64,000 bases of DNA. Origin: Mesostigma viride. Lineage: Eukaryota; Streptophyta; Mesostigmatophyceae; Mesostigmatales; Mesostigmataceae. The notes under the pieces were generated by a model. That model was given only the letters and a program-made list of their open reading frames with translations. It did not search any database and had not been told where the DNA came from. Below, piece after piece: positions 1-13,900 of this stretch. Location: assembly GCA_009746045.1 (NCBI GenBank), contig RPFO01000276.1:1358165-1422164 (forward strand), given 5' to 3'. The first letter of the stretch is position 1. Every line of letters begins with the position of its first letter. The translations under genes and the position numbers were made by a program.

Positions 1-2868
1 GCCCATGAATCGACCAAGACGTGCCACCCAACCCAACCATGTGGTATGCAACTGACCCTCAACCGCGATGCGAAGAGCACCAGCTTGGAGAACGTGCCAA
101 CTTGGATGGCCGCATTGGATTGGGGGCCGCACTCGACATCGACGCCATCCACCACCAGCCGCCGGCCCGCGTCCACCAGCACACTCACGCTGCCCTTGCC
201 GCCGCAGCGCAGCACCAGGTTGACCAGCCGAGAGGGCTCCGGGTCGATGCTGCCAGGGTGGCGCAGCAGCCGCTGACGTGACGGCTGCCCGGCTGACCTG
301 GTCGCGCGCGGCTGGGTGACTGGCCCCTCGCTCATGAGGGTGATCATTGCGTTGCTGTGGGCACGGGGGCTAAATGCCCCCCCCGCGTCGCGCCAGTGGC
401 CCACCTCCTCCTCACGCAGTAAGCGACGGTGGTGGACGTTGATGGCGGCGGGCGCAAAAGGGAAGTGGTATGCAGCGGCGGCGCCACTGCGGTCACTGTA
501 GCTGACAGAGTGCGGGCCACCGGGCCCATATGTGTCAGTGATCACCACTTGCCCCTGCAGGAAGACAACCACGCATGCACAGGTGTCCGGGGTGCCGTAA
601 TGAGCGAGAGATCCCGTCCAAAGATGCCAGAATCAGACAACATCGATGCCACCCAACGCTTTCATCCGCCACCTGGTAACACATGGACCCCCCTCCGCCA
701 TGCCTTTGGTCCCGCCCTTGATGGGCAGCTTGATGTGCCTGTAGACATTGGCAAACCTTCAGGTTGCCTGTAGACATGGACACACTTTCAAGTTGTCTAG
801 ACATGGACACAATTCATTGATAGACACGATCCCTCGTTGGCCAGGGTCTCCCCTCTCCAACGTTGCCAGACAGGGAAATGTGAGAGAGAAAAGCGCCGGG
901 GGGCTACACTGGGTCCTGCCGTTGTTATGCACGAGGACATCCTCTACAGTCCAACTGCAGCAGGCCAGGGTCACAACTACCACACCCAGATTCTGCATCG
1001 AACCAAGCAATGGCAAAAAGCATGCTAGTACGGATACAGCCCACTGTCGATGCAAGTCATCGCTAAGTTTTAGTTTATTGTGTGTAAAAGTAGCTCCTGC
1101 TGGGCATGGGACATCCCATTAACGGCCGGCCCCGCTCTAGTGAGTATCAGCAAGAGCCGTGAGCACACTATAGCAGCCACACAACGGTGCGACTACGCCA
1201 CGAACACGACACTAGTGACACCCAAGGAGAGATTCATCTACCCGCCCTCCCAAGCCCTGCCAAACCACCACTGCAGCAACTTGCTGGGTGCAGATGCTGG
1301 GTACAGATGCTGGCACAAAGCATGACCACAGGCTTACGAAGCCGCGGCCGGTTTTATAGGGAAGAACACATGTGGTCTCGCTCCCAAAGGCTGCCTGCAT
1401 GTTACCCACAACACCGCAGACGTTATCCATGACCTCTGATTTCTATATGTTGTATGATACCGTACCAGGGGCGCGTCTCCCCTCAGCTCCACCCCCACCG
1501 GCAGCCGCAGCACCCGGGTCTCCAGATACAGCCCCGGCTGCAATGCAAAAAATGTCCAGTGCAGTGGGGCAGCCAGCGGATCCATGCCATAGTGCTCACA
1601 TGAGCACGAGCGCATTCGTCGCACAAGATTTTCCACACAAACTTCTGATGGGGCGCATGTGCCTCACATCATGCACGCGCATTCGCAGAGAATACGATCC
1701 ACACAACATGTCTATATAAAGACTCCCACGACCCTAAAAGCCCCTGCACCACACGGGCGTTGCATCGATGCCGCAGCATGTCTAACACCCAAAACACGTT
1801 CAAACGCCGTTGCCTGCAGTAATGCAGTGCACCAAGGTCTCAGCTCCCCCGCAAGGTCGGAGGATCACAAGGCAGCAGCTGTCTGCACACACGAGAGCGT
1901 GGGGGGGAGGGCAAGGGGGGGGTGCAGAGGGAGGAAGGAGGAAAAGCACCCCCTTCGTCCCAACTCCACACCCACATGAGCCATCCAACACCGGCGCATC
2001 CATCATGCATCCAACATGTGCTCTGAGCAAGAACGGACCCAAACCGCCAGCGTCCACCACGTCACCAAAACCATCAAACATATCAGCATCGCAAACCATG
2101 TATGACACATGGATCACATGAATCGTAACACATGAGCACGTCCATCTAACGCCAGTATGGCCACCAGCCACCAGCAAGACCACCTGGCGCCAGCATGGCC
2201 ACCAGCCACCAGCAAGACCACCTACCGCCAGCATGGCCCCATACATCTAGCAAGGCCACCTACCGCCAGAAAGACCACCTACCGCCAGCAAGACCACGTC
2301 ACCAGACCGCGCGTCCGCCAGCGCGTCGTTGATGCTACGATACACGTCCCTGGGGGTCTCTGACATCCTGTCAGGCAGGCGCCCGTCCTGGCCCTCGGCC
2401 TGGGCGCTGGGACAAACATGCCCCAGGGGGAACACCCTGAGGTATCGGCCACCGGCAGGCGTGGTGGACGTGGCAGGGGACGTGCCAGGGGTGCTTGCCC
2501 CTGAAGGCTCCCCACCGCAGCCAGGGGATGCAGATGCGCTGCCCTCCGTAACACTGCTGGTGGCGCCATTCCCAATCGTGGACGCACCCGTGGTGCATGA
2601 CCCATGACTAGAGGAGCCGGTGGTGGGCGGGCCATTGCTTGAGTAGGATGCAAGGGTGGGGTTGCTAGGTGCTGGTGGCGCGCCCACGCTGCAGGCGACC
2701 ACGGTGCGGCAGCTGCCAGAATAAGATACGCTGGGCAGCGCCCCGCACTCATAGCGGGCAAGGAATGCATCTCTCAGCCGTGACGGCGTCAGGACGGTCC
2801 TTGCGGGTGCATCATGGGTGGCGTCGCCAGTGACACTTGGCACGGAGGATGCTGCTGATGATGATGAC

Positions 2869-2945
<77 letters not shown>

Positions 2946-4010
2946 GGAGGAGGAGGAGGAGGAGGAGGAGGAGGAGGAGGAGGAGGAGGAGGAGGAGGAG
3001 GAGGAGGAGGAGGAGGAGGAGGAGGAGGAGGAGGAGGAGGAGGAGGAGGAGGAGGAGGAGGAGGAGGAGGAGGAGGATGGTGAGGATGATGGTGATGCAC
3101 CCTGGGAGGGGGGTTGAAGAGACAGGCGACTAGCGGCTGCCAGCGCGGCACCATAGCGGTAGTGCAGCGGCAGGGAGGCGCGAGGCTGTGTATCTAGCAT
3201 GGGGTTGGAGTGGAGGTCAGATGGTGCGACCGCATCAAATGCTGATGTGGATGATGATGATGATAAGGAGGAGGAGGAGGAGGAGGAGGAGGAGGAGGAG
3301 GAGGAGGAGGAGGAGGAGGAGGAGGAGGAGGAGGAGGAGGAGGAGGAGGAGGAGGAGGAGGAGGAGGAGGAGGAGGAGGAGGAGGAGGAGGAGGAGGAGG
3401 AGGAGGAGGAGGAGGAGAAAGGAGAGGAGATGCCTGAGGAGGGAGGGGTAGAGGGGGAGGAGCTCGTGACAGATGACAGCGCTGAAGATGACCGAAAGGA
3501 TGACAAGCTGGTCCTGCCGATGTGCGTCGGCTGGGGGGGCAGCTGGTAGCGAGACGATGGGTGGGTGCCGGGTGGGGTGGGCGAGGGGTCATAGCTCAGC
3601 TCCTCCCTCAGTTCCTGCTCGGGGCCGCATGACTCACGACACAGGTGGGGGCCCAGCACAGCCTGCAGCATCTGTTTCCACAGGGGAGTGATGCACTCCC
3701 GGAAAAAGGGGACCGACTCCGCGACCACCAGGTCCGAGACGGGCAAGTGGAGGAGGATCTCCGCCACCAGGTCCAAGGGCAGGTCCTCCATGGCAACCGG
3801 TCGGCCCGCATCACCGCTGCCGGATTGGGCACATGTTTGTTCATCCTGGACAGCGACGTCCTTCCCAACGGAATTTAGTGCCCCTGCCACCCCCCGCACG
3901 CTTTCGTCGTCACTTGACAACCCTCGAGGCTCTCCTTCTCGGACATGCGAGCCTGGAGTTTCGAGCGAGACGACCTTCACACCGCGCCGAACCTTTTTGC
4001 TGCGGGTCAT
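1..4010 (-). CDS. F-box protein with parallel beta-helix (CASH-like) region, partial at the window edge
   Basis: Predicted adaptor of an SCF-type ubiquitin ligase. Exon 1 (4010-2283) starts at an ATG giving a basic MTRSKKVRR N-terminus; an upstream in-frame ATG at 4175 would add a hydrophobic stretch and is less likely. The F-box is at about residues 74-115 (MEDLPLDLVAEILLHLPVSD). Two huge poly-Ser runs follow, then SINDALADARSGDVVLL. This joins in phase to exon 2 (1537-1466, PGLYLETRVLRLPVGVELRG), forming the first turn of a CASH/beta-helix domain as in FBXO10/11-type proteins. Tentative further exons are 992-910 (VVVTLACCSWTVEDV), 738-673 and 554 to about 52; the phase between the last two does not close, so that part of the model is uncertain. 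The C-terminus lies outside the window. It is divergent from the NAD synthetase gene, about 980 bp away. Confidence 0.65.
2150..2300 (-). repeat. Short tandem repeat spanning the exon 1 donor of the F-box gene
   Basis: On the minus strand, units of about 19 bp or longer compounds with core CTGGCGGTAGGTGGTCTT recur at least five times. The first unit is the exon end itself, CTTGCTGGCG, followed by donor GTAGGTGG (exon ends at 2283). Several downstream copies keep the donor motif. Confidence 0.7.
2857..3075 (+). repeat. (GAT)n-(GAG)n trinucleotide array encoding poly-Ser on the minus strand
   Basis: About 29 GAT units followed by about 44 GAG units without interruption. On the minus strand, in the F-box gene frame, this reads as TCC then TCA codons and gives one serine homopolymer of more than 70 residues. 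Confidence 0.95.
3268..3417 (+). repeat. (GAG)n trinucleotide array encoding a second poly-Ser run
   Basis: About 50 uninterrupted GAG units (TCC Ser codons on the minus strand), in the same exon and frame as the first array and about 190 bp away from it. Confidence 0.95.
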
Positions 4011-4991
4011 GCGTAGGGTTTCCTTCTGGTTTTGCCCAGCACGAATTAATATCACGCGGACGAAGGCAGAAGCGGTGAACCCGGCGACAGATACAATCAT
4101 CCATGGCAAGAGCTGTCCGTGCCCAACAGCAGAATGCCGGCATTTGCCAGAAGCCCGGCCATTTGCAGGCTTCATTGCAGCAAGAAACCCGAAGCCGCGT
4201 CGGATATAAGCCGTTCACTTGAAAATGCTTCGTTGCATTGGTTCTAGTAGATATGGCTGTTTCCCCCACGAATGTTGCCGAAACCTTCGGACCAAACTTG
4301 CCGGCTAAACTGGAAACCATGAAACGTAAGCTAAAACTTGAATACCACCGACAGCCTGGTCTAGTCCAATAGAATGATGAAACGACCCTCGTTGCCATTT
4401 ACAGAACTAGTCCACAATAATTCCACGTCACATCCCCCGCATCGGTAATTTTCCAGTTGTCGAACTCCGCTCGTCTCGTCGTCCCATATTTTATTGCGAG
4501 CTTTCGTCTATTCACGATCGGCCTGAACGTGACAGACGAGCACGAGCCCATAGAACGGCACGTGGCGTCCTGCCTGCGGAGTCCTGCCACTCCTTACCAC
4601 CGAAAGCCTAATCCTGTTGGCTGACAACTTCTGCAAGAATAAGAACTATGCTGTGACCTGTGAAGCTTAGCACCAATCGCATTTTACAGCTGCAATTCTT
4701 ACCGTAGATTTTATCAAGCCACGTGTCATTTGCCACCGCGGCTCAGCGCAGATGAAAATGCCCGCAGGTCTCAACGAAATTACCGCGGTCATTTCATGAC
4801 ATTTCATCGCACATTAAGGGAATTACACAATGTGGTCTCGCTCGCCGCCGTCTAAGTGACCTGGCTTAGCCACCGACATTAATTTTTTATTCGCAGGCCC
4901 TGCAACCAGCGTGTTTTTGTCCCATTTTCCCGGTCGCAAGTTTGGTCATTTGCGGGAGAATTGCGCACCGCACGTGTGCTGTAACACGAAG
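4011..4991. promoter_or_regulatory. Divergent intergenic region between the F-box gene and NAD synthetase
   Basis: No coding region is recognised here. The two genes are transcribed away from each other, so both promoters and 5' untranslated regions should lie in this interval. I see no motif strong enough to name as a TATA box or operator. Confidence 0.4.
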
Positions 4992-7900
4992 ATGAGGCTT
5001 GCCACGTTAGCAACATGCAATTTAAACCAATGGGCCATGGATTTTGATGGAAATTTAAGGAGAATTCTCGAATCTATTCAAATCGCAAAGAGTAAGGGGG
5101 CAGTGTACCGTGTGGGTCCGGAGCTGGAGATTCCCGGCTATGGTTGCGAAGACCATTTCCACGAGAAGGATACTTGCGAGCACAGGCAAGTACTGCTGCA
5201 TCGTGTCATACCTGACAATGTGCGCTTCTGGATGGCTATATTATGCTATATAATATTTGAACGATTTTGCACGCCCTATATGATTAGTTGGATGCGTGCA
5301 TGTCTAGAGCCAGCCACGCTATCTACCAGCGCGGTGCCTACTCAGTCCACGTAGTTGATAGGATAAAGAACGATTGTTTGCTTTCAAGGGAGACATTTTC
5401 ACAACGCGGCGGCTACTCTCGCGAAGTACTGGAATCGGCTGAGTGTGATCTAGGGTGTTACCCTGCAAGTCGAACGATGTTTTTACATACTAGCTGTCTG
5501 ATTCAGTGAATGCACTCGATGCTGCTGTCCCCTCGCAAATGTGTCGTGGTTGGAGCTGGGGAGACCGGGCAGTCACGCAGTCCTTGTGCCTTAGGAACCC
5601 CACCACGCATTGCCAGTGCTGTGGCCGGCGGATGGTATCAGGTTGTTACGGCGTGGTGAACACACGCGGGGGGAAACCGACGCACGCAAGGGTGCCACCT
5701 CTATTGTGTCAGTAATAGCCATCTGGCCTTAGAACTAAACCATGTAACGGAGGGGTTGCAATCACCTAGCCCTATAACCACCCCTCTCTGGCTCACCCTC
5801 TCCTGCTCGGCCGCATGTCATGCCCCACCCATGCTTGTCCCTCATTCTGTGTCCCACCGGGTCATTTCACCGCTCGCCTGCCCGCCCACTCTCCCGCCGG
5901 TCGCCCGCCGGCCTGACAGCTTCCTGCCTGCCTGCTCATCCCCCTGCCTGCTCCCATACCTATGCCCATGGCCACGTGCCTGCCCATGTGCCTGCTCCGT
6001 GCGCGGCCCACTGCCACGTGGCGCGCCCCGCAGCGTCGAGTGCCTTGCAGAGATCCTGCGCGGCGACGCCAGCGTGGGCATCGTGGTGGACGTGGGCGCC
6101 CCGCTGGAGCACAAGGGGTGCCGCTACAACTGCCGCGTGCTGCTGCTGGACCGCCGCGTGCTGCTGGTGCGGCCCAAGATGTGGATGGCCAACGACGGCA
6201 ACTACCGCGAGCTGCGATGGTGAGGCCGTGGGGCACTGGGGGCATGGGGAGGTGGGGCTGTCGGGGCATGGGGCCGTTGGGGCATGGGGCCGTGGGGGCA
6301 TGGAGCCGTGGGGGCATGGGGCTGTTGGGCAGTAGGAGCAATGGGCTGTTGGGCCGAGGGGGCATGGGGCCGTGCGGCACTGGGGTGCTGCAGAAGGGGG
6401 CAGCAGGGGGGAGCACCTGGGGCGGGGGGCAGGGTGTGTGGTCTGCTGAGCATGGCGCTGGGTCGCCACACACGTGGAATAGTACTTGGAGACGGGGATG
6501 GGCTCACCCATCCACCTCACGCCTTGGCTCGCCTGTTGTGAGACATTGGACATTTTGTAATTGGCGTGTGCACTGCACTCTCCTGATCTGTGTCTGCCCC
6601 CCCACCGGCAGGTTCTCTACCTGGAAGCACCGCAACCAGGTGGAAGACTTCCTGCTGCCACCGCTGCTACAAGACGTCACAGGCCAGAGGACTGTCCCTT
6701 TTGGTGACGCATCGCTCCGCTTCCTTGACACGTATGGTACCCTGATGGCACCCAGCACGCTGCCCTGTGTGGCCATTGCCCTGGGGCGCCATTGCTCTGT
6801 GCGGGCTATTGCCCTGCGTGGCTATTGCCCTGTGTGGACATTGCCCTGTGTGGAGATTGCCCTGTGTGGCTATTGCCCTGTGTGGCTATTGCTCTAAGTG
6901 GCTATGCAGGTGTGGCTACTGCCCTGTGTGGTGATTTGCCTGTGTGGCTATTGCCCTAAGTGGATATGCAGGTGTGGCTTTTGCCCTGTGGCTATTGCCC
7001 TGTGTGGGCTGTTGCCCTGTGTGGCTGTTTCCCTAAGTGGCTATGCAGGTGTGGCGCCTTGCCCTGTGTGGCTGTCCTGTAGACGCCTCCTGGACACGCA
7101 TACCCCGCTGGTTCTTGTTTGCATCCGGCGCAGTGGGCGGTGTGGCTACTGTGGGGGCGGGGTGGCCAGGGGGTATGTGGAGTCTGTCGGGGAAGTTGTT
7201 TGCGCATGCATGCATGAGATAGATGTGCGGTTGGCGTAGGGTGCATGCCCGCTGTTTTTTCATCGTGCTGCGCCCATATAGAGCACGGCGCACTCGCCCA
7301 CGATAGTCTTTGCAGATAGCGCACCCATACCGCGCGTTTTGGGTTACCGTGTGTGCCTGTAGTGCCGCATGTAGGGCGCATCGGCCATATTGCAGGTAGG
7401 GCGCCTGGTGCTGGACACACCCGGGATGCCATGCAGGCACAACACGACAGTGCTGCACGTCGCTGTGTGTGTGCTTCCTGGTATACTTCCAAAACAGCTC
7501 GGCGGGTAGGTTTTGCCATGTGGCCGCGGAATAAGCAGGGCCATGTGGCTGCGAGTGACAGGGAATCCCATAAGACGTTCAACAGGGGCATCCCATAAAA
7601 CGTTCAGCGGGGCATCCCATAAAACATTCAACTGGGGCATCCCATAAAACATTCGACAGGGGCATCCCATAATACGTTCCAACAGGGCATCCCATAAAAA
7701 GTTCAACTGGGCATCTCATGCGGCATCCAGCAGGGCATCCCTTCTGGCACTCAACAGGGCATCCGTTTGCAACCGAGGTCAGGCCATCTAGGGCTGGGCC
7801 CATGGTTTGTCACGCCCTGAGCTTGTCCTCGATGCACCCAGCAGATGACGCACGGGTCCCAGCACATGCGGTGGCATACACACGGCAGCCACGGGACCAT

Positions 7901-10900
7901 GGACCGTGAATGTCCCAACGCACAGAGGCGCGCACCCACTGGATCTCTTCTCCTTCTGTGTTTTTTCATCTGTCTCCCCCTGCCTGACAGAGTCGCGCCA
8001 GACTTCACCACTGATGTGATGTTTGCGGCCATCCACACCTCAAAATGTTTTGTTGCACTGCCCGTTAAGGATGTAGAGTGGTTGAATCATGGGTGGAAAC
8101 TACATATTTGCCCATATCGTCCACTTGGGCCACCTCTGCTCACTTGGTCACCGTTTCCGTGGTATATTCTGCCTCCGTTACGCTGGTGGACCCTGGATGA
8201 TCCCCCTTGCTTCCCCCCACAGCCATGCTACGTTGCTAGGTACGCAGCTAGGTACGTTGCCAGGCGCATTGCCAGGTGCGTTGCTAGGTGCGTTGCTGAT
8301 CTAAGGTAATATCCATGATACATGGCCTGTATGGAAAAATGGTTGTGCGCGCTGGGCGCAACATGCATGCAACCCCCTTTGGGCTCCCTTTTTTTCTATT
8401 AAAGCCCCCCCCCCTTTCTTCCCCGCCCCCGGGCTCTCCACCCCCTCGGCTTCCCCCCCCTTTCTTCCCCCACCCTTCAGCCAGCTGGGCTGTGAGAGCT
8501 GTGAGGAGCTTTTCACCCCGCAATCGCCGCACATCCCGTTGTCGCTGGCCGGAGTGGAGATCCTCAGCAACGCGAGCGGCAGCCACCACCAGCTGCGCAA
8601 GCTGGAGCAACGGTGAGCGTGCGCGGGCAGTGCATGCAGGGGCGTTCGCTATTACTGTTGCTCTTACCGTCTCGTCTTATTCGTGTGTGGTGATTGGCGA
8701 AGCGACTTTCTAGTGTGGCGCTGTTCTACGAGCTTTTTCTGAAGAGGGCCTGAAGATAAAACGCTGTTTGCTTTGTTGAGTGATCCTATGTAGCATTTAG
8801 GTACGTGCGCCGCTATCTCTTGCGCGGCATATGTAGCATTTAGGTACGTGCGCCGCTATCTCTTGCGCGGCATATGTAGCATTTAGGTACGTGCGCCGCT
8901 ATCTCTTGCGCGGCATATGTAGCATTTAGGTACGTGCGCCGCTATCTCTTGCGCGGCATATGTAGCATTTAGGTACGTGCGCCGCTATCTCTTGCGCGGC
9001 ATATGTAGCATTTAGGTACGTGCGCCGCTATCTCTTGCGCGGCATATGTAGCATTTAGGTACGTGCACCGCTATCTCTTGCGCGGCATATGTGCTGGGTG
9101 CTGAGTGCTAGCAGACCGCTGCCTCCGGGAGTTTGTGAGTCCCTTGCCAGCACGTGAGCCGGTCGCTTTCCAGCACCAAAGAAGGATTCTGTTTTGGCAG
9201 CCAGGGTGCCAGCTCGCACAAAGCATTAGAATACCTGCACAACGCGCTACGCATGCCTGCTGGGTTCCTGGAACCGCTGCGGTTCACCAGCCAGAGACCT
9301 AGTGGCTGCTTCTGCGTGCTACTGCATGAATGCCATCGTTTCTTGCCTGTCACGTTGTGGGTCATTTACCGGGCCTCTACCCATGTCCCTGCTTGCTTCC
9401 TTGATGCTTTGCACCCGCCCGGTGCCTCGCCTTGACCACAGCTCCTTCCTGCTTGTACCCGCCCCGTGCATTTCTTTGACCACAGTTCCTTCACGCTTGC
9501 ACACGCCCCGTGCCTCACTTTGACCACAATTCCTTCACGCTTGCACAGGCCGCGTGCCTCGCTTTGACCACCGTTCCTTCACGCTTGCACACGCCACGTG
9601 CCCCGCTTTGACCACAGTATGCAGCTGATCTGCGGCGCGGGCGCCAAGTGCGGGGGCGTGTACCTGTACGCCAACCAGAAGGGATGTGACGGCGGGCGGC
9701 TCTACTTTGGTGGGTGATGTGACTGTACTGTGGTGCGTGATGCCAGTGCAAGCCATCGTGCACTCATGCTCGCAAGCGGATGGTGCATGCATAGGTGCTG
9801 CTGGATATCATCCCTTGAGTGCGCGTCATCGTGTAGATGTTCCATGGGCACGAGGTTCTGGGTGTGCAAGTGAGAGGCATGCCTGGCAGTAGCGTGATGA
9901 CAGCCATGCGTGGCAGGAATGTAATGGAGGGGATGTGCATGGAGTGGTGTCGGCCACACTTGCATGATGCCAGCAAACCCATGGTTGGCCCCCGCCTCTT
10001 GTAGGCCGGTGGCTTGTCTCACTGTGGCCTGAAACGGATGCCCCACCCCCCTTGTGCTTGTGCCCGCAGATGGCTGTGCGAGCATCGTGGTCAATGGCAC
10101 TGTGGTTGCGCAGGGAAGCCAGTTCTCCCTCACCGAGGTGGAGGTGGTGACGGCGGTGGTGGACCTGGACGTGGTGAGCGCGGCATGCATGCACGCGGGG
10201 GTGGTTCGGGCGGATTTAAACCCCTATGCTTCTCCTGAGATCTGCCATCCAACACTGGAAACAGGTGTTCACTGCGGAGCGTGATGAGCGAGCGCGCCCC
10301 GCTGCGGGGACGCAGCCAGCGGTGGGGGGGGCCTCCGTGCAGTTCTTACTACTATAGCTGTAAGCTCAGTTAGCGACAGTCACGCGGTAGGCACTCTACT
10401 CTCTACTCTCTCCAGGCGATGACTCAGGGGTAGCAACCTTAGCGATGCAGGGATAGCCACGCAGTGGTGGCCCCCATCTGCGGCAGGGCGAAGGTGATGG
10501 CTGCGGTGATGGCTCGTTTGACGTGCTTTAGAGGTTGACACATGTGGCACCCGCTCTGGTGCCGCATGGCCGCCTGGCTGGCAGAGCATGCCTTGATGCT
10601 GCTTCCGGGCGGCTTGATCTAGGCTCCGCGCAGGTGACCCCTGGTCGGTCGTGTCCGATGCTTGCCCTGCTGCCTTCATCAATGAATCAGTAACCCTTTG
10701 TGCATGCATGCCCTTGCGTATGTTTGTTTTGTTGGCCATGCATCTCGATCGGTAGCCTATGCACTCACTCTACCAGCCCACCACACCGTTACAAATTTCC
10801 CTTCCCTGCAAGGGGTGAACAGTTCTCCTGGGGCTCCTGTGTGAGCAGAGGGTGTGCGATGGTGCAGGGTCTAACCACCTACACGGGCGACGTGTGCACG

Positions 10901-13900
10901 TGGTGGTTCTGTGTTTGTGAGTTTGTTGCTTGCGAGCCGGGTCCTCACCATTTCGTGTCTCGTGCTGCCGCCGCAACCACACATCGGTGCCCCCACTTGT
11001 GCTGCCGCCGCAATTGCCCCCCCCCCCCCCAGGTGTCCAGTTTCCGAAACCACATGAGCAGCTTCCGTGAGCAGGCTAGCCAGCAGGATCGCATCACATT
11101 TGTGGACGTGGACTTCCGACTCACGCGGCCACTGGACCTGCGCGCACCGCCAGCTGTCACGGTGCCCACGGCCCCCGTGAAGGTGGGCATGGGGGGGGGC
11201 AGGCAACTTTGGTCTTTGAAAAGCGAATCTGGTTTGCCTTGGAAAGCCACTAGCAGTAGTTGGGCCATGGCAGGGCCATCGCATTCCCATTGTGTGGGTG
11301 TTGGAACGTTCTTTTACTCGCATCAGTACTGTATAATTTTGGCGGTGAGGTGACACCCCGCATGGTCGTCACGGGTTCTGCTCGGGCGCAAGCATCCTGT
11401 CACTGGTGGTGGCGTAGAGGCAGCTGTACGGTGGGGCATTGGCTGGGATGATGGTGTACCGCTCACTCAACCAGCACCATCCACATGTCATTGGCAGGAG
11501 ACTCGTAGGATGCGCACGCTGGGACGCTGTGCCCTGCCACACCATAGCAGGCAGCCTAAGGCGGGGCCTGTCTGCTTCACTAGGTATGAATTGGTTGTGG
11601 GTTTGCTGCATGACAAAGGACAGAAACAATCGACACCAGGGGAGGGGGGGGGCGGACCCACTGAATGTCAGGTGGTCATACAATGTTGGAAATCACAGCA
11701 TGGAGTTAATTTCTGGGAATCTTGTTTAGCAGGCTTCTGGGCAGCATGAGCAACGGAATCTGGCAGATCACTTTTTTCGTGCTGGCCACAACAGCAGCGG
11801 GGAGCATTGCCTTTTCTGTGCGAAGGGGTATACTGCGCTGATGCCGTGTGCTGGCGGCCGGCACTCCTGTCTCTTCCCGCGCCCCCCGGGTACCAGGCGG
11901 AGCTGGTCATGTTCTCCCGTGGCCCCTGCGTCAAGTGTGATGATTCATCACGCCGCATACGAGGACTTCCTAAACTGCGCTGCCGCGCTGCATTGGCGCC
12001 TAATATGCTTACTCTGCTGCAATAAATGCTTACTCTGCTGCAGTAAATGGGGCACCGGCTCACTGTTGAGGCCTCCGCCGTTGGCTATTGTCGCCAGCTG
12101 AGACCGTGCCACCGGGCGCCAAGCAATGCCATGGAGCATGCGTGACCTTGGCTAGCACTCAAATGTCGGCATGTACTGCTCGGCATCTCTCTGCGTGTGG
12201 CTGACGGGCGGTGGGTCCGTGATGCCCAGGTGCGCTACCACACGCCGAGTGAGGAGATTGCGATGGGCCCCGCCTGCTGGCTATGGGACTACTTGCGACG
12301 GTCCGGCGCGTCCGGGTACCTGCTGCCCCTCTCTGGTGAGCCTCCGTCCGCCGGGTGTGCCATCAGTTGGTGTTAGGAAATGCGTGATATGGGGAGAGCA
12401 AGCGAGGCTCTGGTTTTCCCAGATGGGGATGTCCAGGGCAGGGTGGAATGATGAGTGGTGGGGGCTCCGCACCCTTTATAAAAAAGGCTAGGACTAGGAC
12501 GTTCCGGGGATGTGAGAACAAATGCGCCCCACTGCTGGGGTATCGCATCCGCCAATGGAGCTGGGGGCGTCGCCATTGGGGGGAGGTGCATCTACAATCT
12601 GCGCTGCTTGGAATGGGCACACTCCAAGAGACGGAGTATTGTGCTGCGGGGGGTACATGCAAGTTATACAAGGTAGCTGATGTCAGAATGCTCCACAGTC
12701 AGATCGTGGTGGTAGGTATGCAAAGAGCGCCGCCCTTTGCTGAAGAGCTAACTACTTGAGGGTCATGGTACAAGGTTAAGGATTGAGGCCGCCGGTGGAA
12801 TCTTTGGACGTTGCCTTCTTGCAATTTCCTCGGAAAAGAATGCAGGAGACTCACGACAACGCCACCCTACTTGTTCCCACACGCGTGCGCAGGGGGTGCG
12901 GACTCGTCCTCCACCGCCGCCATTGTCGGCAACATGTGCCAGCTGGCAGTGCAAGGTGAGCCCCCTGGTTGGTGGACACACTACCAAGAGCGGTGTCCTG
13001 CATGGGATGCTCTTATCTGCTGCACTGCTGGTGCTAGCATGCGACCTAGTTCATCATCAGCATGGGAGCGACCAGCCTCGATCGTGTGGCGAGCGAGGCC
13101 CCTCGCTACGCGATGCATACCCACCAACCTTGGGCCTATGGATCGGCCAAGGGATAGATAGACAGACATACCGATGAATAGAACGATCGATGGCAGCCAT
13201 CGCGGCTGGCCCACAGCTCCGACTCTTGTCGCCACATCTAACTCTGCAGCATCAACGTCTTCTGTATAAGATAGTATATGCAGGTGCCATGTTATCTGGT
13301 ATGAAAGTATATACTAGAAGATAGCTCCTTTCAGGTGGCATGGCATCTGTCTCTTTTACGCACTGTGATGTGCATGGTGGGGTGTGATGGGGGATGAAAC
13401 CCGCGGCGTGCGTGCCCCATGTGTGCCTAAGGCGGAGGACAGCTGGCGCTGCTCGGGTAGTGTAGAGTTCTGCTTCTTGACCGCATTGAATGCACGTCAT
13501 ACACGTCACCGTCTTATGTGCATGGATGAATCATTGATAGATCAATACCCCCTCCCACTTACGCGTCGTCATATAATTGCACTGCCCCCCCCCCCCTTCC
13601 CTGCCCCTCCTCTATTCCTGTCCTCGCCCACTTTGCTCAGCCATGCGGGAGGGAGATGAGAAAGTGAAAGCGGACGTGCAGCGCATCGCTGGGTATGGAG
13701 GCGACGCTGTGCCAGAGAACGCGGAAGAGCTAGCGGGCCGCATCTTCTCCACCATCTACATGGGCACGGTCAACAGGTGGGTGGGAGGTGGGGTCAGGCC
13801 GCATCTTCTCCACGATGTACATGGGCACGGTCAACAGGTGTGTGGGGGGCGGGCAGGCCGCATCTTCTCCCTCATCTGCATGGGCAAGGTCAACAGGTGG

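Noticed and set aside
2818-3154. Plus-strand poly-Asp/Glu, poly-Met/Arg and minus-strand poly-Pro/His frames
   Set aside because: Shadows of the trinucleotide arrays; the F-box frame gives poly-Ser.
8789-9090. Possible CRISPR array
   Set aside because: The units are contiguous, with no unique spacers, in a eukaryotic intron.
11807-12025. Possible extra NADSYN exon between exons 7 and 8
   Set aside because: Exons 7 and 8 join in phase and match the family length; an extra exon would insert unrelated residues.
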